From the NCBI RefSeq assembly GCF_017498065.1, contig NZ_JAGDFX010000007.1:124001-188000 (forward strand): a DNA stretch of 64,000 nucleotides, in the 5' to 3' direction. The position numbers and the translations under genes are program-made. Origin of the DNA: Oceanisphaera pacifica (GTDB lineage Bacteria > Pseudomonadota > Gammaproteobacteria > Enterobacterales > Aeromonadaceae). Positions 28,805 through 37,194 of this stretch are shown here, piece by piece. The notes under the pieces were generated by a model, which searched no databases, was not told the origin of the DNA, and was given only the letters and a program-made list of their open reading frames with translations. Each line of letters begins with the position of its first letter. Within the stretch, counting starts at the first letter, position 1.

Positions 28805-30330
28805 TGCCTACAAACGTGACTGATGTAGATGTATTGGTAATTGGTGGCGGCGTCAATGGCGTGGGCATTGCCATGGATGGCGCAGGCCGTGGGCTTAAGG
28901 TCGCCTTATGTGAAATGCACGATTTAGCCTCTGCCACTTCTTCTAATAGCAGCAAGCTTATTCATGGCGGGCTGCGCTATTTAGAGCACTATGAATTTGC
29001 CTTAGTCAAAAAAGCCCTTGCTGAGCGTGAAGTTTTATTAGCCAATGCTCCGCATATTATGTGGCCACTGCGCTTTCGTCTGCCCCACCAAGGCGCACTT
29101 CGCCCAGCTTGGATGCTGCGCCTTGGCTTATATTTGTACGATCATCTTGCCAAACGCAGCCAATTACCCTCGTCACACAGTGTACGCTTTAGTACCAATA
29201 GCCCATTAAAAAGCAGTTTTACCAAAGGCTTTGAATATTCAGATGGCTGGGTAGATGACGCCCGTTTGGTGGTGTTGTGTGCCATGGCGGCACAGCAGCA
29301 CGGAGCCGAAATTAAACCCAGAACCGCCTGCATTAGCGCACAACGAACACAAGGCGTATGGCAGGTCATATTGGAAAATGCCGATACCCACACCCAGCAA
29401 CATTATCGCGCTAAAGTACTGATTAATGCCGCCGGCCCGTGGGCAAGCTCTGTATTTGATAAGGTGATTGAACAGGCCGCGCCGCAACAGCTGAGATTAG
29501 TAAAAGGCAGTCATATAGTGGTACCTCAGTTACACAGTCAGCCTCAGGCGTATATTTTGCAACACATCGATCATCGTATTGTGTTTGTGATCCCCTATGA
29601 ACAGCACTTTTCTCTGATTGGCACAACAGATGTAGACTACCAAGGTGATCCGGCTCAAGTGGCCATTAGTACCGACGAAATAGACTATTTGTGTCAGGTT
29701 GCCAACGATCATTTTAGCCAACAGATTAGTGCCAAAGACGTGGTATGGAGTTATGCGGGGGTGCGCCCTCTTATTGAAGCCGGCCAAGCTGCAGGCCAAC
29801 AAGCCCAAACGGCCTCACGAGATTACCGCTTTACTGTCGATGCTCCCCAAGGCGGCGCGCCTTTATTGTCGGTATTTGGGGGTAAGCTCACCACTTATCG
29901 TTTACTGAGCGAAGACGCAGTTAATGCTATTAGCCCTTATTTTGCACACATAAGCGCGCCTTGGACAAAAGACGCCACTCTGCCAGGCGGAGACTTTAGC
30001 TCGCAGCCGGCATTAATTGCCCAGTTGCGCCAGCATTACCCTTGGTTAAATCACTCAGAGTTGCAACGCTGGGTGCGCAGCTATGGCCGCTTATGTGTTG
30101 AGTTTTTGCCAAAAACTCAACACTCAAATCACACTAAACCAGGCTATCAAGCATTGGGGGAACATTTTGGTTGTGGTTTATATCAAGCAGAAGTGGATTA
30201 TTTAATGCGCCAAGAGTGGGCCTATAACGCAAACGATATTTTATGGCGTCGAACTAAACTAGGGCTCAGCTTTAATGAGCAACAAATCGCTCGCCTACAG
30301 CAATATATGCAGGCGAAGCACACTCTTTAA
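28804..30330 (+). CDS. glpD: Aerobic glycerol-3-phosphate dehydrogenase
   Basis: GlpD is a membrane-associated FAD enzyme that oxidises glycerol 3-phosphate to dihydroxyacetone phosphate and passes electrons to quinone. The FAD-binding Rossmann motif VIGGGVNGVGIAMDGAGRG is at residues 11-29. SSNSSKLIHGGLRYLE follows, then the GTTDVDYQGDP and GGKLTTYR motifs typical of the family. It has 508 residues (E. coli 501). Its start overlaps the glpK stop, so glycerol is used through one transcript. No terminator with a clear T-run is seen before the convergent mscS gene. Confidence 0.96.
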   Translation: MPTNVTDVDVLVIGGGVNGVGIAMDGAGRGLKVALCEMHDLASATSSNSSKLIHGGLRYLEHYEFALVKKALAEREVLLANAPHIMWPLRFRLPHQGALRPAWMLRLGLYLYDHLAKRSQLPSSHSVRFSTNSPLKSSFTKGFEYSDGWVDDARLVVLCAMAAQQHGAEIKPRTACISAQRTQGVWQVILENADTHTQQHYRAKVLINAAGPWASSVFDKVIEQAAPQQLRLVKGSHIVVPQLHSQPQAYILQHIDHRIVFVIPYEQHFSLIGTTDVDYQGDPAQVAISTDEIDYLCQVANDHFSQQISAKDVVWSYAGVRPLIEAGQAAGQQAQTASRDYRFTVDAPQGGAPLLSVFGGKLTTYRLLSEDAVNAISPYFAHISAPWTKDATLPGGDFSSQPALIAQLRQHYPWLNHSELQRWVRSYGRLCVEFLPKTQHSNHTKPGYQALGEHFGCGLYQAEVDYLMRQEWAYNANDILWRRTKLGLSFNEQQIARLQQYMQAKHTL

Positions 30331-30353
30331 CTAAGCTCTCATCTTTATCCGCG

Positions 30354-31529
30354 CTAATCTTTGGGGTTGTTTTTAACATCAGGCTCTTGCGTCTCTTTGG
30401 GCTCAAGCCAAGGAGCCAGCGCTTTGGCTTCATCTAAATGCAATTGAACATTCTGATAAGGCAGCTCAATGCCTGCATCTTCTAACGCTTGTTGTAGACT
30501 TTCGAGCAGCTCACACGAAATTCGGCCTTTTATTTCTACATCTTTAGCCTGTACCCACACTTGCGCACTCAAGATTAACGCCGACTCGCCAATTTCACGC
30601 ATTTGCACACGGGGTTTTAGCTCTTGGTTACACACCACTAAAGGGTGCGCCTTCAGAATAGGCATAATAAGGGCACGTACCTCGGCAACCGATTCTTTAT
30701 AGCCAATACCTAGCGGAATACGAATACGTGTTGAGCCCTCAACACTAAAGTTAACGATATCTGATGTAGCCACACTTTCATTCGGGATCATGGTAAAAAT
30801 ATTATCGCGGGTGCGCAGCCAAGTCGTACGAAATGCAATCCGTACCACGCGGCCTTCTTCCCCGTGAATTTTAACCCAGTCACCTATACGAAATGGCCGC
30901 TCGATAAGCAGGGTAATGCCCGCAATAAAGTTTGCCAAGGTCGACTGCGCAGCAAAGCCAACGGCAATACCCACAATGCCTAAGCCGGCAATAATTGACA
31001 ACACATCAAACCCAAACTGAGCCAATACCGTAATGCTTCCCATGGCAATAAGCGCCACCGATAAGGTGTTTTTACATAACTGCTCAAGTGAAGAATCAAT
31101 ATGATGACGTGATAAATTAGAGGTGAGCGCACGAGACAGTAATAACCAAACCACGTAAAACGACAACGCCATTAACCCTGCACGAGCACTGCCTTTTAAT
31201 ACATTTTCGGGGGCTCCGTATTGTGCAAATAGACCAACAATAAAAGCCAACCCCAATAAGTAGCGCAGTACCATTCTGGCCGCTATAAAGGGCTTTGCTC
31301 CATAACGCCAGCGCCCTAAGAGCAATTTAAGTACATTAGCCAGCATCCAGTAGAGGGCGACAAATAACAGCAGTATCATTGCAGACACCAGCAGCTGGCC
31401 AACCATGGCCACCAACAGCTCTTGCCAATGCAGCCCTTTCATCCCTAGGGCATGCGTGGTCTCTTCAATGCTTCGCTCAAACTGTGTCCATAATTGTTCC
31501 CATAATTGAGAAACGCTTAATGTCGCCAT
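30354..31529 (-). CDS. MscS-family mechanosensitive channel
   Basis: Predicted inner-membrane channel that releases solutes on hypo-osmotic shock. Of 391 residues, about four hydrophobic helices come first, then the pore-lining TM3 region GLGIVGIAVGFAAQSTLANFIAG (about 183-205) and the beta-domain motif ERPFRIGDWVKI. A C-terminal alpha/beta vestibule domain follows, then a Glu/Asn-rich tail. It is longer than classical MscS (286), with extra N-terminal helices. A second, distinct MscS-type gene lies at 53909-55024. The ATG at 31529 has AAGGAT upstream. Confidence 0.88.
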   Translation of the reverse strand: MATLSVSQLWEQLWTQFERSIEETTHALGMKGLHWQELLVAMVGQLLVSAMILLLFVALYWMLANVLKLLLGRWRYGAKPFIAARMVLRYLLGLAFIVGLFAQYGAPENVLKGSARAGLMALSFYVVWLLLSRALTSNLSRHHIDSSLEQLCKNTLSVALIAMGSITVLAQFGFDVLSIIAGLGIVGIAVGFAAQSTLANFIAGITLLIERPFRIGDWVKIHGEEGRVVRIAFRTTWLRTRDNIFTMIPNESVATSDIVNFSVEGSTRIRIPLGIGYKESVAEVRALIMPILKAHPLVVCNQELKPRVQMREIGESALILSAQVWVQAKDVEIKGRISCELLESLQQALEDAGIELPYQNVQLHLDEAKALAPWLEPKETQEPDVKNNPKD

Positions 31530-31595
31530 AAATACATCCTTGTTTTATCGTCAATATTAGTATGTTGACGACCGCTAATAATATAGCGACCTGTG

Positions 31596-32225
31596 TTATT
31601 TTTCTGGTGACGATCGCAATAACAAGACAACACCGCTCAAGGCCAGTCCCAATAACAGCGCCAGCCCCACAAACCCCAGTATCTGATTAACCCTTTCATA
31701 GGGTGTCCATTGTAAGTAATGCAGCCGATACACCCCATTAATCACTCGTGTGTCTGTGCCCGCTTGTTGTAACTGTAAACGCGGCCAATTAAGCGTCAGT
31801 TTAACGCCGGTACTGGTATAGCCGTGGCTGGTTTCACCACCTTCAAGCGTGGTTAGCTCACCATAACGCATCGGGCGTTGGGCAATAGCATCACTTAATA
31901 ATAAGTGTAACTGCTCTAAACTGGGAACGGGCATAGGTAAAAGAGTATGAGCATTTACATGCAAAGGCCCGCTTGCTGTTGTTACCAACAAATGCTCGCC
32001 CAATACCGTTTTTAGCAGTCGTAATTCTTGCCACTGCGGATCTGGCGTAATTGATAAGTCGGCGTCAAGTGGATAAGTTTTTACCATTAACGGAGCAAAA
32101 GCGGCTTGATAGCCCGGTTTTATAAAAAAAATCGCCCCACTGAATGCCCACACCACTAAAGGGATTACTAACAGTATGCCCATTACTTTATGAACCACTC
32201 TTTTCTTCATTACTTTGTTGCTCAT
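31596..32225 (-). CDS. PepSY-associated membrane protein
   Basis: The 209-residue protein has one membrane helix at each end (about 14-34, MGILLVIPLVVWAFSGAIFF, and 183-203) and a periplasmic domain between them. The HKVMGILLVIPLVVWAFSGAIFFI segment and the YRLHYLQWTPYERVNQILG segment before the last helix resemble PepSY-associated TM proteins, which are often linked to iron or redox metabolism. It is a single gene upstream of mscS on the same strand. The specific role is unknown. Confidence 0.65.
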   Translation of the reverse strand: MSNKVMKKRVVHKVMGILLVIPLVVWAFSGAIFFIKPGYQAAFAPLMVKTYPLDADLSITPDPQWQELRLLKTVLGEHLLVTTASGPLHVNAHTLLPMPVPSLEQLHLLLSDAIAQRPMRYGELTTLEGGETSHGYTSTGVKLTLNWPRLQLQQAGTDTRVINGVYRLHYLQWTPYERVNQILGFVGLALLLGLALSGVVLLLRSSPEK

Positions 32226-32789
32226 TATTTGATCTACCAGTGGTTGATGTGCTCTTTTTATCGTTGCTTTACAACAAAAAGTGAATTTTATTTGCTCAGA
32301 GTTTACAATTTTTTAGTTGTATTTTGGCTACTAAAAAAAGAGCGCGTCATTTTGCGTCGCGACTAAGCTGAGTATTTAACAACCAACCAAGATACCATTT
32401 GAGTCCTAATTTCCATCCTATTTTATGCTTAAAATCGTTCTGTACTGATGATCATTCAGCCCATCATATACTCTACAACCCCCATAAACAGCGGCATTAC
32501 GCTCATCTTTCAACTTAACTACTTATTTATTAATCGATTTGCATGATAACGCCCATCAAAAAAGTCAGTGTAAAGCAACCTACTTTTTCACACTGAAGTT
32601 TCTGTTGTAATGATATTTGACATTGCCCCTCTCGATCGCTAAACATAGAGTGTGAATTAACTTGAATGGAGCTCAGCACAGCGCGTATGGTGAATCACAA
32701 CTTAAGGAACTAAGTTTTGTGATTCTTTCAATCTGCTATACAGCTTATTTTTACGATAAAAACCAAAACATATATGTGAGGGATTTTTC
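32226..32789. other. Long intergenic region upstream of the outer-membrane barrel gene
   Basis: No gene is seen in this 564-base AT-rich stretch. A possible promoter has TTGACA at 32617-32622 and TAAACA at 32640-32645 (17-base spacing). Downstream, GAATCACAA (32692-32700) pairs with TTGTGATTC (32717-32725), with an inner CTTA/TAAG pairing, forming a long imperfect hairpin in the likely 5' leader of the barrel gene. It could be an operator, an sRNA target or a structural leader. Confidence 0.4.
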
Positions 32790-33335
32790 ATGAAAGCATT
32801 CAAAAAAGTATCACTAGCAGTATGCACAAGCGCTTTATTGCTCCCCGCTCTTTCTCACGCTCAAACTGCCAATCAAACTTTTGGCCCACAAGCCGGCGAC
32901 CGTGAGTTCACTATCAGTGGTGCGGGTACCAGTGACAAAGAATTCGATAACGGTGCCATGGGCCTATCAGGTGAAATGGGCTGGTACTTAACCGATCAAG
33001 TCATCGCCGGTGTTCGTCAAGGTGTAGCTTGGGGTTCAGTAGATAATGGCAGTGACGACTGGGCAGGTACCACTAAAGGTTATATCGACTACCAGTTTGG
33101 TCAAAACCAGTTCCGTCCATTTGTTGGTGCTAACTTAGGCGTTAAATACTATAACCACGCAAAAAACACCGGTACTGCAGGCCTAGAATTAGGTGCTAAG
33201 TACTATGTGTTGCCTTCAACTTTCGTACAGGCCCGTGCAGAATATAGCTTCTTGTTTGACAGCGGAAGTAGCGCTAAAGACAACTCCTCTAACGGTAGCT
33301 GGGACTACACAGTAGGTATGGGTTACAACTTCTAA
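32790..33335 (+). CDS. Small outer-membrane beta-barrel protein
   Basis: The 181-residue protein has a signal peptide ending at SHAQ (cleavage after about residue 24). The rest is alternating-strand sequence: GLSGEMGWYLTDQVIAGVRQG, GYIDYQFGQNQFRPFVGANLG, LELGAKYYVL, FVQARAEYSFLF. A terminal aromatic strand ends in Phe (DYTVGMGYNF), the usual BAM recognition signal. This fits an eight-stranded OmpA/OmpX-like barrel. No peptidoglycan-binding domain follows. Strong GAGGGA upstream of the ATG and a strong terminator suggest high expression. The precise role is unknown. Confidence 0.85.
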   Translation: MKAFKKVSLAVCTSALLLPALSHAQTANQTFGPQAGDREFTISGAGTSDKEFDNGAMGLSGEMGWYLTDQVIAGVRQGVAWGSVDNGSDDWAGTTKGYIDYQFGQNQFRPFVGANLGVKYYNHAKNTGTAGLELGAKYYVLPSTFVQARAEYSFLFDSGSSAKDNSSNGSWDYTVGMGYNF

Positions 33336-33381
33336 TTGTTGCCTGACTGGTTAACATAGACAAGTTACAATAAGCACAATA

Positions 33382-33415
33382 AACGGCCAACCCTAGGGTT
33401 GGCCGTTTCTTTTTT
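33382..33415 (+). terminator. Terminator of the barrel-protein gene
   Basis: AACGGCCAACC (33382-33392) pairs perfectly with GGTTGGCCGTT (33397-33407) around a CTAG loop. TCTTTTTT follows. Confidence 0.93.
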
Positions 33416-33764
33416 AGCTGAAAGCCTTACGCTGGCCGCTGTACGAAAAAACAAAACCGATGTTTTTAGCTGATAGCTGTCAGCCGTAAGCTGTCAGTTA
33501 AAGACAAACACAGCTTTTTGTAGCATTGTGGTGCACCTCTACATGGGTGTTTAGGTTGGTTTTTTATTTAACTGAAAGCTGACAACTCTGCTAAGAAATG
33601 CCGCTACGCGCCATCGACCAGCTGAAGCGGCCTCTACATAGATGTTTAGGGTTAGTTTTTAAACTGAAAGCTGACGGCTCTTTTGGTCGAATGAATTCGA
33701 CCCTACGAAAAAACAAAACCGTGTTCAGGGTTTAAACTGATAGCTGAACGCTGAAAGCTGAAAG
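33416..33764. repeat. Patch of degenerate short repeats
   Basis: No gene is present. Three imperfect modules recur. TACGAAAAAACAAAACCG occurs twice exactly (33442-33459 and 33704-33721). CCTCTACAT followed by a GTTTAGG/TTTTT stretch occurs at 33536 and 33631. AGCTGAAAGCTGA/AGCTGATAGCTGT motifs occur at least six times, often in opposite polarity. The pattern suggests a decayed dispersed intergenic repeat lying between the barrel gene terminator and the convergent end of ccoI. Confidence 0.75.
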
Positions 33765-35978
33765 CTATTTCTTAGCCGCTCTTACACTATTAAATAATAC
33801 GCATACGCTGCTTAACGACATGGCGATAGCGGCAATCACCGGATGTATCCAGCCCCATAGGGCTAGGGGGATCACGAGTGCATTATAGGCCAACGCCCAA
33901 AAGAGGTTTTGATACATTAAGGTGCGCGACTGATATGCCAACTCAAGTGTTACTGGTACGCGAGTAACGCCTTCAGACAAATAAATGGCCGCTGCCATAC
34001 CGGTTGCAGATGAAGCCTGTCCCACAGCAATACCTAAGCCTGCTCCGGCTAATGCCAGACCATCGTTAAGACCATCACCCACAAACGCCACCTGAGCTTT
34101 TTTCTCTAGTGCTTCAATAAAGCGGTGCTTTTGTTCAGGCGTGCGCTCAAACAATACCTGACTGGGCTCTATGCCTACTCGTGCGGCGAGTTCAGAACAC
34201 GCCTGCTGAGTGTCTCCACTTAAAAGATATACCGCTACCCCTCGCTGGCGCAAAGTATGAATGGTCTCTGCCACGCCCTCTCTGACGGTTTCGTGAAAAT
34301 AAATACTGCCCTTATAGTGCCCTTGGCTTGCTAGGTGTAACTGCATGCCGCTATGAATGAGTGGCGGCAAGGCGACACCTTGTTCAATTAACCAGCTCGC
34401 CCGCCCTGCTAATGCCACACCTTGGCCGCTGTGCCAACGCGTGCCTTCACCAACAATGCTTTCTCGCATGCCTGGCAGTTCAGATACAAACTTATCTCCC
34501 AGCAAGGCCTGCAATCCTTTTGCCGTAGGGTGCACCGCCTCATGCAAAATATGAGTTGCCAGTTGCAACAGCTCATTTTCACTTACCCCAGATGCAGGCT
34601 GCACGCTCTGCACACTGGGCTCAGCTGTGGTGAGGGTGCCGGTTTTATCAAACACCACCACCTTAATATTGGCCGCCGACTCTAATGCACTCGGATCACG
34701 CAGCACTATGCCTTGTTGCAACATACTGCTATGTCCCATGGTAACCACTAACGGAATCGCCAAACTTAAGGCGCAGGGGCAACTAACAATCAGCACCGCC
34801 ACGCCACGGGCAATAGACTCGGCCACCGGCATGCCTTGCCATAACGCGAGCAACACAGCAAATACTGCGGCGACCATAATAATGGGGATTAAAGCGCGGG
34901 CAATACGATCGGTTAACTGCTGTAAGGCAGTTTTGCGGCTCAACACATCACTAATAGAGTGCGATAAACGGTCAATGCGCCGTTCTCCGACACTTGCCGT
35001 AATAATCAGCTCGAGCTCACCTTCTAACACAGTGCAACCGGCTAACAGTTCATCGCCTGCGGTCATGACTTGTGGGGCATGCTCGCCGGTTAACAGTGAT
35101 AAATCAGCCTGGCCACTGCCAGATTTAACCACGCCATCTAGCGCCAGCTGTTGCCCTGCATGCAAGGCTACACTCTGCCCAGGCTTTATCATATCCGCAG
35201 ACTGCTCTACCCATTCACCCGCGTCATTTTTCACCGTCACAGTGTCTGGTATGGCCTGAAAATAACGGTGCACCACCTCAGATGCGCGCCTGCGTACGCT
35301 ACTGTCGAGCAATCGGGCAATCAGTTGAAAGGTAATTAGCATTACCGCGGCGTCAAAATACACATGATGTGATCCGGCATTTAGTTGCCATATTGAAATG
35401 CCGCAGGCGGCGATGACCGCCAACGTAATTAAACTATCAAGCCCGGGCGCGCCGGCCAATAAAGTACGCCAACCCACCCGATAAAAATGGCTACCTGAAT
35501 ATAAAATAACCGGGATAGCAAACAGGCCATTGGCCAAAGCAAGTGCCCATTGATATTCGGGCTCTACCGCCCCAAAAGGGGCAAGATACAGCAAAATAGC
35601 AGGCATCATGCTCCACATGCCTAACACCACAGCCACGGCTAAGCGCAGTTGTAACTGCAAGCGCATTTTGTGGGCGTGTTGGGCACTGCGTTCTGGATTG
35701 GTAGAGGTGTGTAACTCATAACCTAAGCGTGCCACGGCACGCTTAAGTAAGGTGATATCTGGTTTATGTTGTTGCCAATGGATCATGGCGATGTCGGCGG
35801 AAAAGTTCACCGCTGCATCACTCACATTGGCTTGTTTTTTTAATACCGCCTCTATGGCAATTGCACAGCTACCACATCGCATTCCCTGCACCATAAAAAC
35901 AGCGCTGTTATCAGGTGTGCCCGACTCAACTTGGGCACACTCATCAATAAGGTCTGGGCATGTGGCGCTAGATTGCAT
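33765..35978 (-). CDS. ccoI: Copper-transporting P-type ATPase for cbb3 oxidase assembly
   Basis: CcoI/FixI moves copper across the inner membrane for cbb3 oxidase assembly. The 737-residue protein has an N-terminal metal-binding domain with GMRCGSCA, eight predicted membrane helices, the TGE phosphatase loop (LLTGEHAP), the ion-site CPC (SCPCALSLA), the phosphorylated DKTGTLT and the hinge GDGLNDG. The start is taken as ATG 35978, one base after the ccoP stop; an in-frame TTG at 35993 is less likely. It is the last gene of the ccoNOPI operon, supporting an assembly role rather than general copper export. A Cys-rich segment (TCPDLIDECAQ) lies before the metal-binding domain. Confidence 0.92.
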   Translation of the reverse strand: MQSSATCPDLIDECAQVESGTPDNSAVFMVQGMRCGSCAIAIEAVLKKQANVSDAAVNFSADIAMIHWQQHKPDITLLKRAVARLGYELHTSTNPERSAQHAHKMRLQLQLRLAVAVVLGMWSMMPAILLYLAPFGAVEPEYQWALALANGLFAIPVILYSGSHFYRVGWRTLLAGAPGLDSLITLAVIAACGISIWQLNAGSHHVYFDAAVMLITFQLIARLLDSSVRRRASEVVHRYFQAIPDTVTVKNDAGEWVEQSADMIKPGQSVALHAGQQLALDGVVKSGSGQADLSLLTGEHAPQVMTAGDELLAGCTVLEGELELIITASVGERRIDRLSHSISDVLSRKTALQQLTDRIARALIPIIMVAAVFAVLLALWQGMPVAESIARGVAVLIVSCPCALSLAIPLVVTMGHSSMLQQGIVLRDPSALESAANIKVVVFDKTGTLTTAEPSVQSVQPASGVSENELLQLATHILHEAVHPTAKGLQALLGDKFVSELPGMRESIVGEGTRWHSGQGVALAGRASWLIEQGVALPPLIHSGMQLHLASQGHYKGSIYFHETVREGVAETIHTLRQRGVAVYLLSGDTQQACSELAARVGIEPSQVLFERTPEQKHRFIEALEKKAQVAFVGDGLNDGLALAGAGLGIAVGQASSATGMAAAIYLSEGVTRVPVTLELAYQSRTLMYQNLFWALAYNALVIPLALWGWIHPVIAAIAMSLSSVCVLFNSVRAAKK

Positions 35979-35979
35979 A

Positions 35980-36576
35980 TTAAGGCGCCCCAAACTCTGC
36001 CGTTAACTCCTCAGCTGTCCAAGGGCCACGCTGCCCGTACTCGGCTTCATGGGCCTCAACCAAGTCAACGTCAACGCTACTGGCATCATTGCCCCATTCA
36101 CTTCTTACATGAGTGAGCACCGCTGCAATTTCTGCATTAGACAAGTTACCACCAAAGGGCGGCATCACACCGGCAAAGGTTGCGCCGTGCACTTCAATCG
36201 GGCCTTGTAAGCCATCATGCACAATAGACACCGCTATTTTAGGATCCGCTAACAGCCATTCACTTTCGGCCAACGGCGGAAATGCCCCCGGTATCCCCTG
36301 CCCCGTAGCTTGGTGACAAGCACTACACTGCGCATTGTAAATAGCGCCACCATCAATGCCGCTGCCACCGGATTCAGTGTTAGCCACCACCTGCTCAGGC
36401 GCACTGCGACTGTCGCCGCCTAACATGGGCTTGCCTATCTGCCAGCTGTAATAACCAACACCCCATACTAATAACACCAGTATCCAAGCGATAACAATTT
36501 TAGGTACTCCGCGAGCCCCTTCTTCTGGCTCTGGAGCTTCGCGTCGTTGCGCTCGATGTTCATTTTGACTCATCAT
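35980..36576 (-). CDS. ccoP: CcoP-like cytochrome c subunit with a single haem
   Basis: This membrane-anchored cytochrome c of 198 residues sits in the place of ccoP. One N-terminal helix is at about 27-44 (VIAWILVLLVWGVGYYSW). The single haem-binding CSACH is near residue 85, with a likely axial Met in GVMPPFGG. Classical CcoP is about 300 residues with two CxxCH motifs; only one is present here and no frameshift is seen. The acidic C-terminal tail (about 165-198) has no second haem. Two adjacent ATG codons (36576, 36573) could start it. It directly follows ccoO and precedes ccoI. Confidence 0.85.
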   Translation of the reverse strand: MMSQNEHRAQRREAPEPEEGARGVPKIVIAWILVLLVWGVGYYSWQIGKPMLGGDSRSAPEQVVANTESGGSGIDGGAIYNAQCSACHQATGQGIPGAFPPLAESEWLLADPKIAVSIVHDGLQGPIEVHGATFAGVMPPFGGNLSNAEIAAVLTHVRSEWGNDASSVDVDLVEAHEAEYGQRGPWTAEELTAEFGAP

Positions 36577-37194
36577 TTACTCCTTATCTGTGTCAGAGGT
36601 GGGCTCTGCTTTGGGTAGCGTAGGCGCAGGGTAGGTATGATCGAGCGCCAATAAATACGCCACTAAGGCCTTAGCTTCATCGGTGGCCACCACTTGCCCT
36701 GATTCAGGCCCATAAGGCGGCGGAATATTCACCACTCGATCATTGACACCGGCTTTATCCACTTCTTTAAACAAAAAGCGATAAGGCGGCATTATGCTGC
36801 CTTTCATTACCGCTTGCGGGTTATATAAGTGAATTAAATGCCAATCTTCACTGGGCTGACGCGCCCCTATATTGAACAAGTCAGGCCCAGTGCGCATGGT
36901 GCCTAATAAATGCGGCTTATCATAGGCATAATCCCCCGGCACCCCAGGGCGGCCCCAACCGCGGTCTCTGTCACCGGTTGCAAAGCTTGGGTCTCGGGGC
37001 TGCTGGCTGTGGCAATAGACACATCCATTGGCAATATAAGATTGACGACCCGCCAGCTCTTGCTCGGTATAAGGTTTAAGATCCGGTGGCACCGCCTCGG
37101 TCGACATTTGGATATAAGGCAATACAACCAGCGTTAAGGTGGCAAGCAGCAAAATAAATGCAGCACCTACCATAATGGCGAGAGCACGTTTCAT
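36577..37194 (-). CDS. ccoO: cbb3-type cytochrome c oxidase subunit II
   Basis: CcoO is a monohaem cytochrome c that passes electrons to the catalytic subunit. The 205-residue protein has one N-terminal membrane helix (about 8-28), then a periplasmic haem domain with GCVYCHSQQPRDP and the axial-Met segment SIMPPYRFLF, both diagnostic for CcoO. It overlaps the ccoN stop by one base (TAATG) and has AAGGAGG just upstream. The order N-O-P-I, without a small ccoQ between O and P, differs from the usual NOQP order. Confidence 0.94.
   Translation of the reverse strand: MKRALAIMVGAAFILLLATLTLVVLPYIQMSTEAVPPDLKPYTEQELAGRQSYIANGCVYCHSQQPRDPSFATGDRDRGWGRPGVPGDYAYDKPHLLGTMRTGPDLFNIGARQPSEDWHLIHLYNPQAVMKGSIMPPYRFLFKEVDKAGVNDRVVNIPPPYGPESGQVVATDEAKALVAYLLALDHTYPAPTLPKAEPTSDTDKE

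Noticed and set aside
31559-31567. AGTATGTTG matching the left part of a Ter site
   Set aside because: The following bases do not match the TAACTA core; a nine-base match is expected by chance in a window this size.
34627-35259. 210-codon plus-strand open frame across the ccoI gene
   Set aside because: It lies entirely antisense to ccoI, has no family resemblance and mirrors the codon pattern of the real gene.
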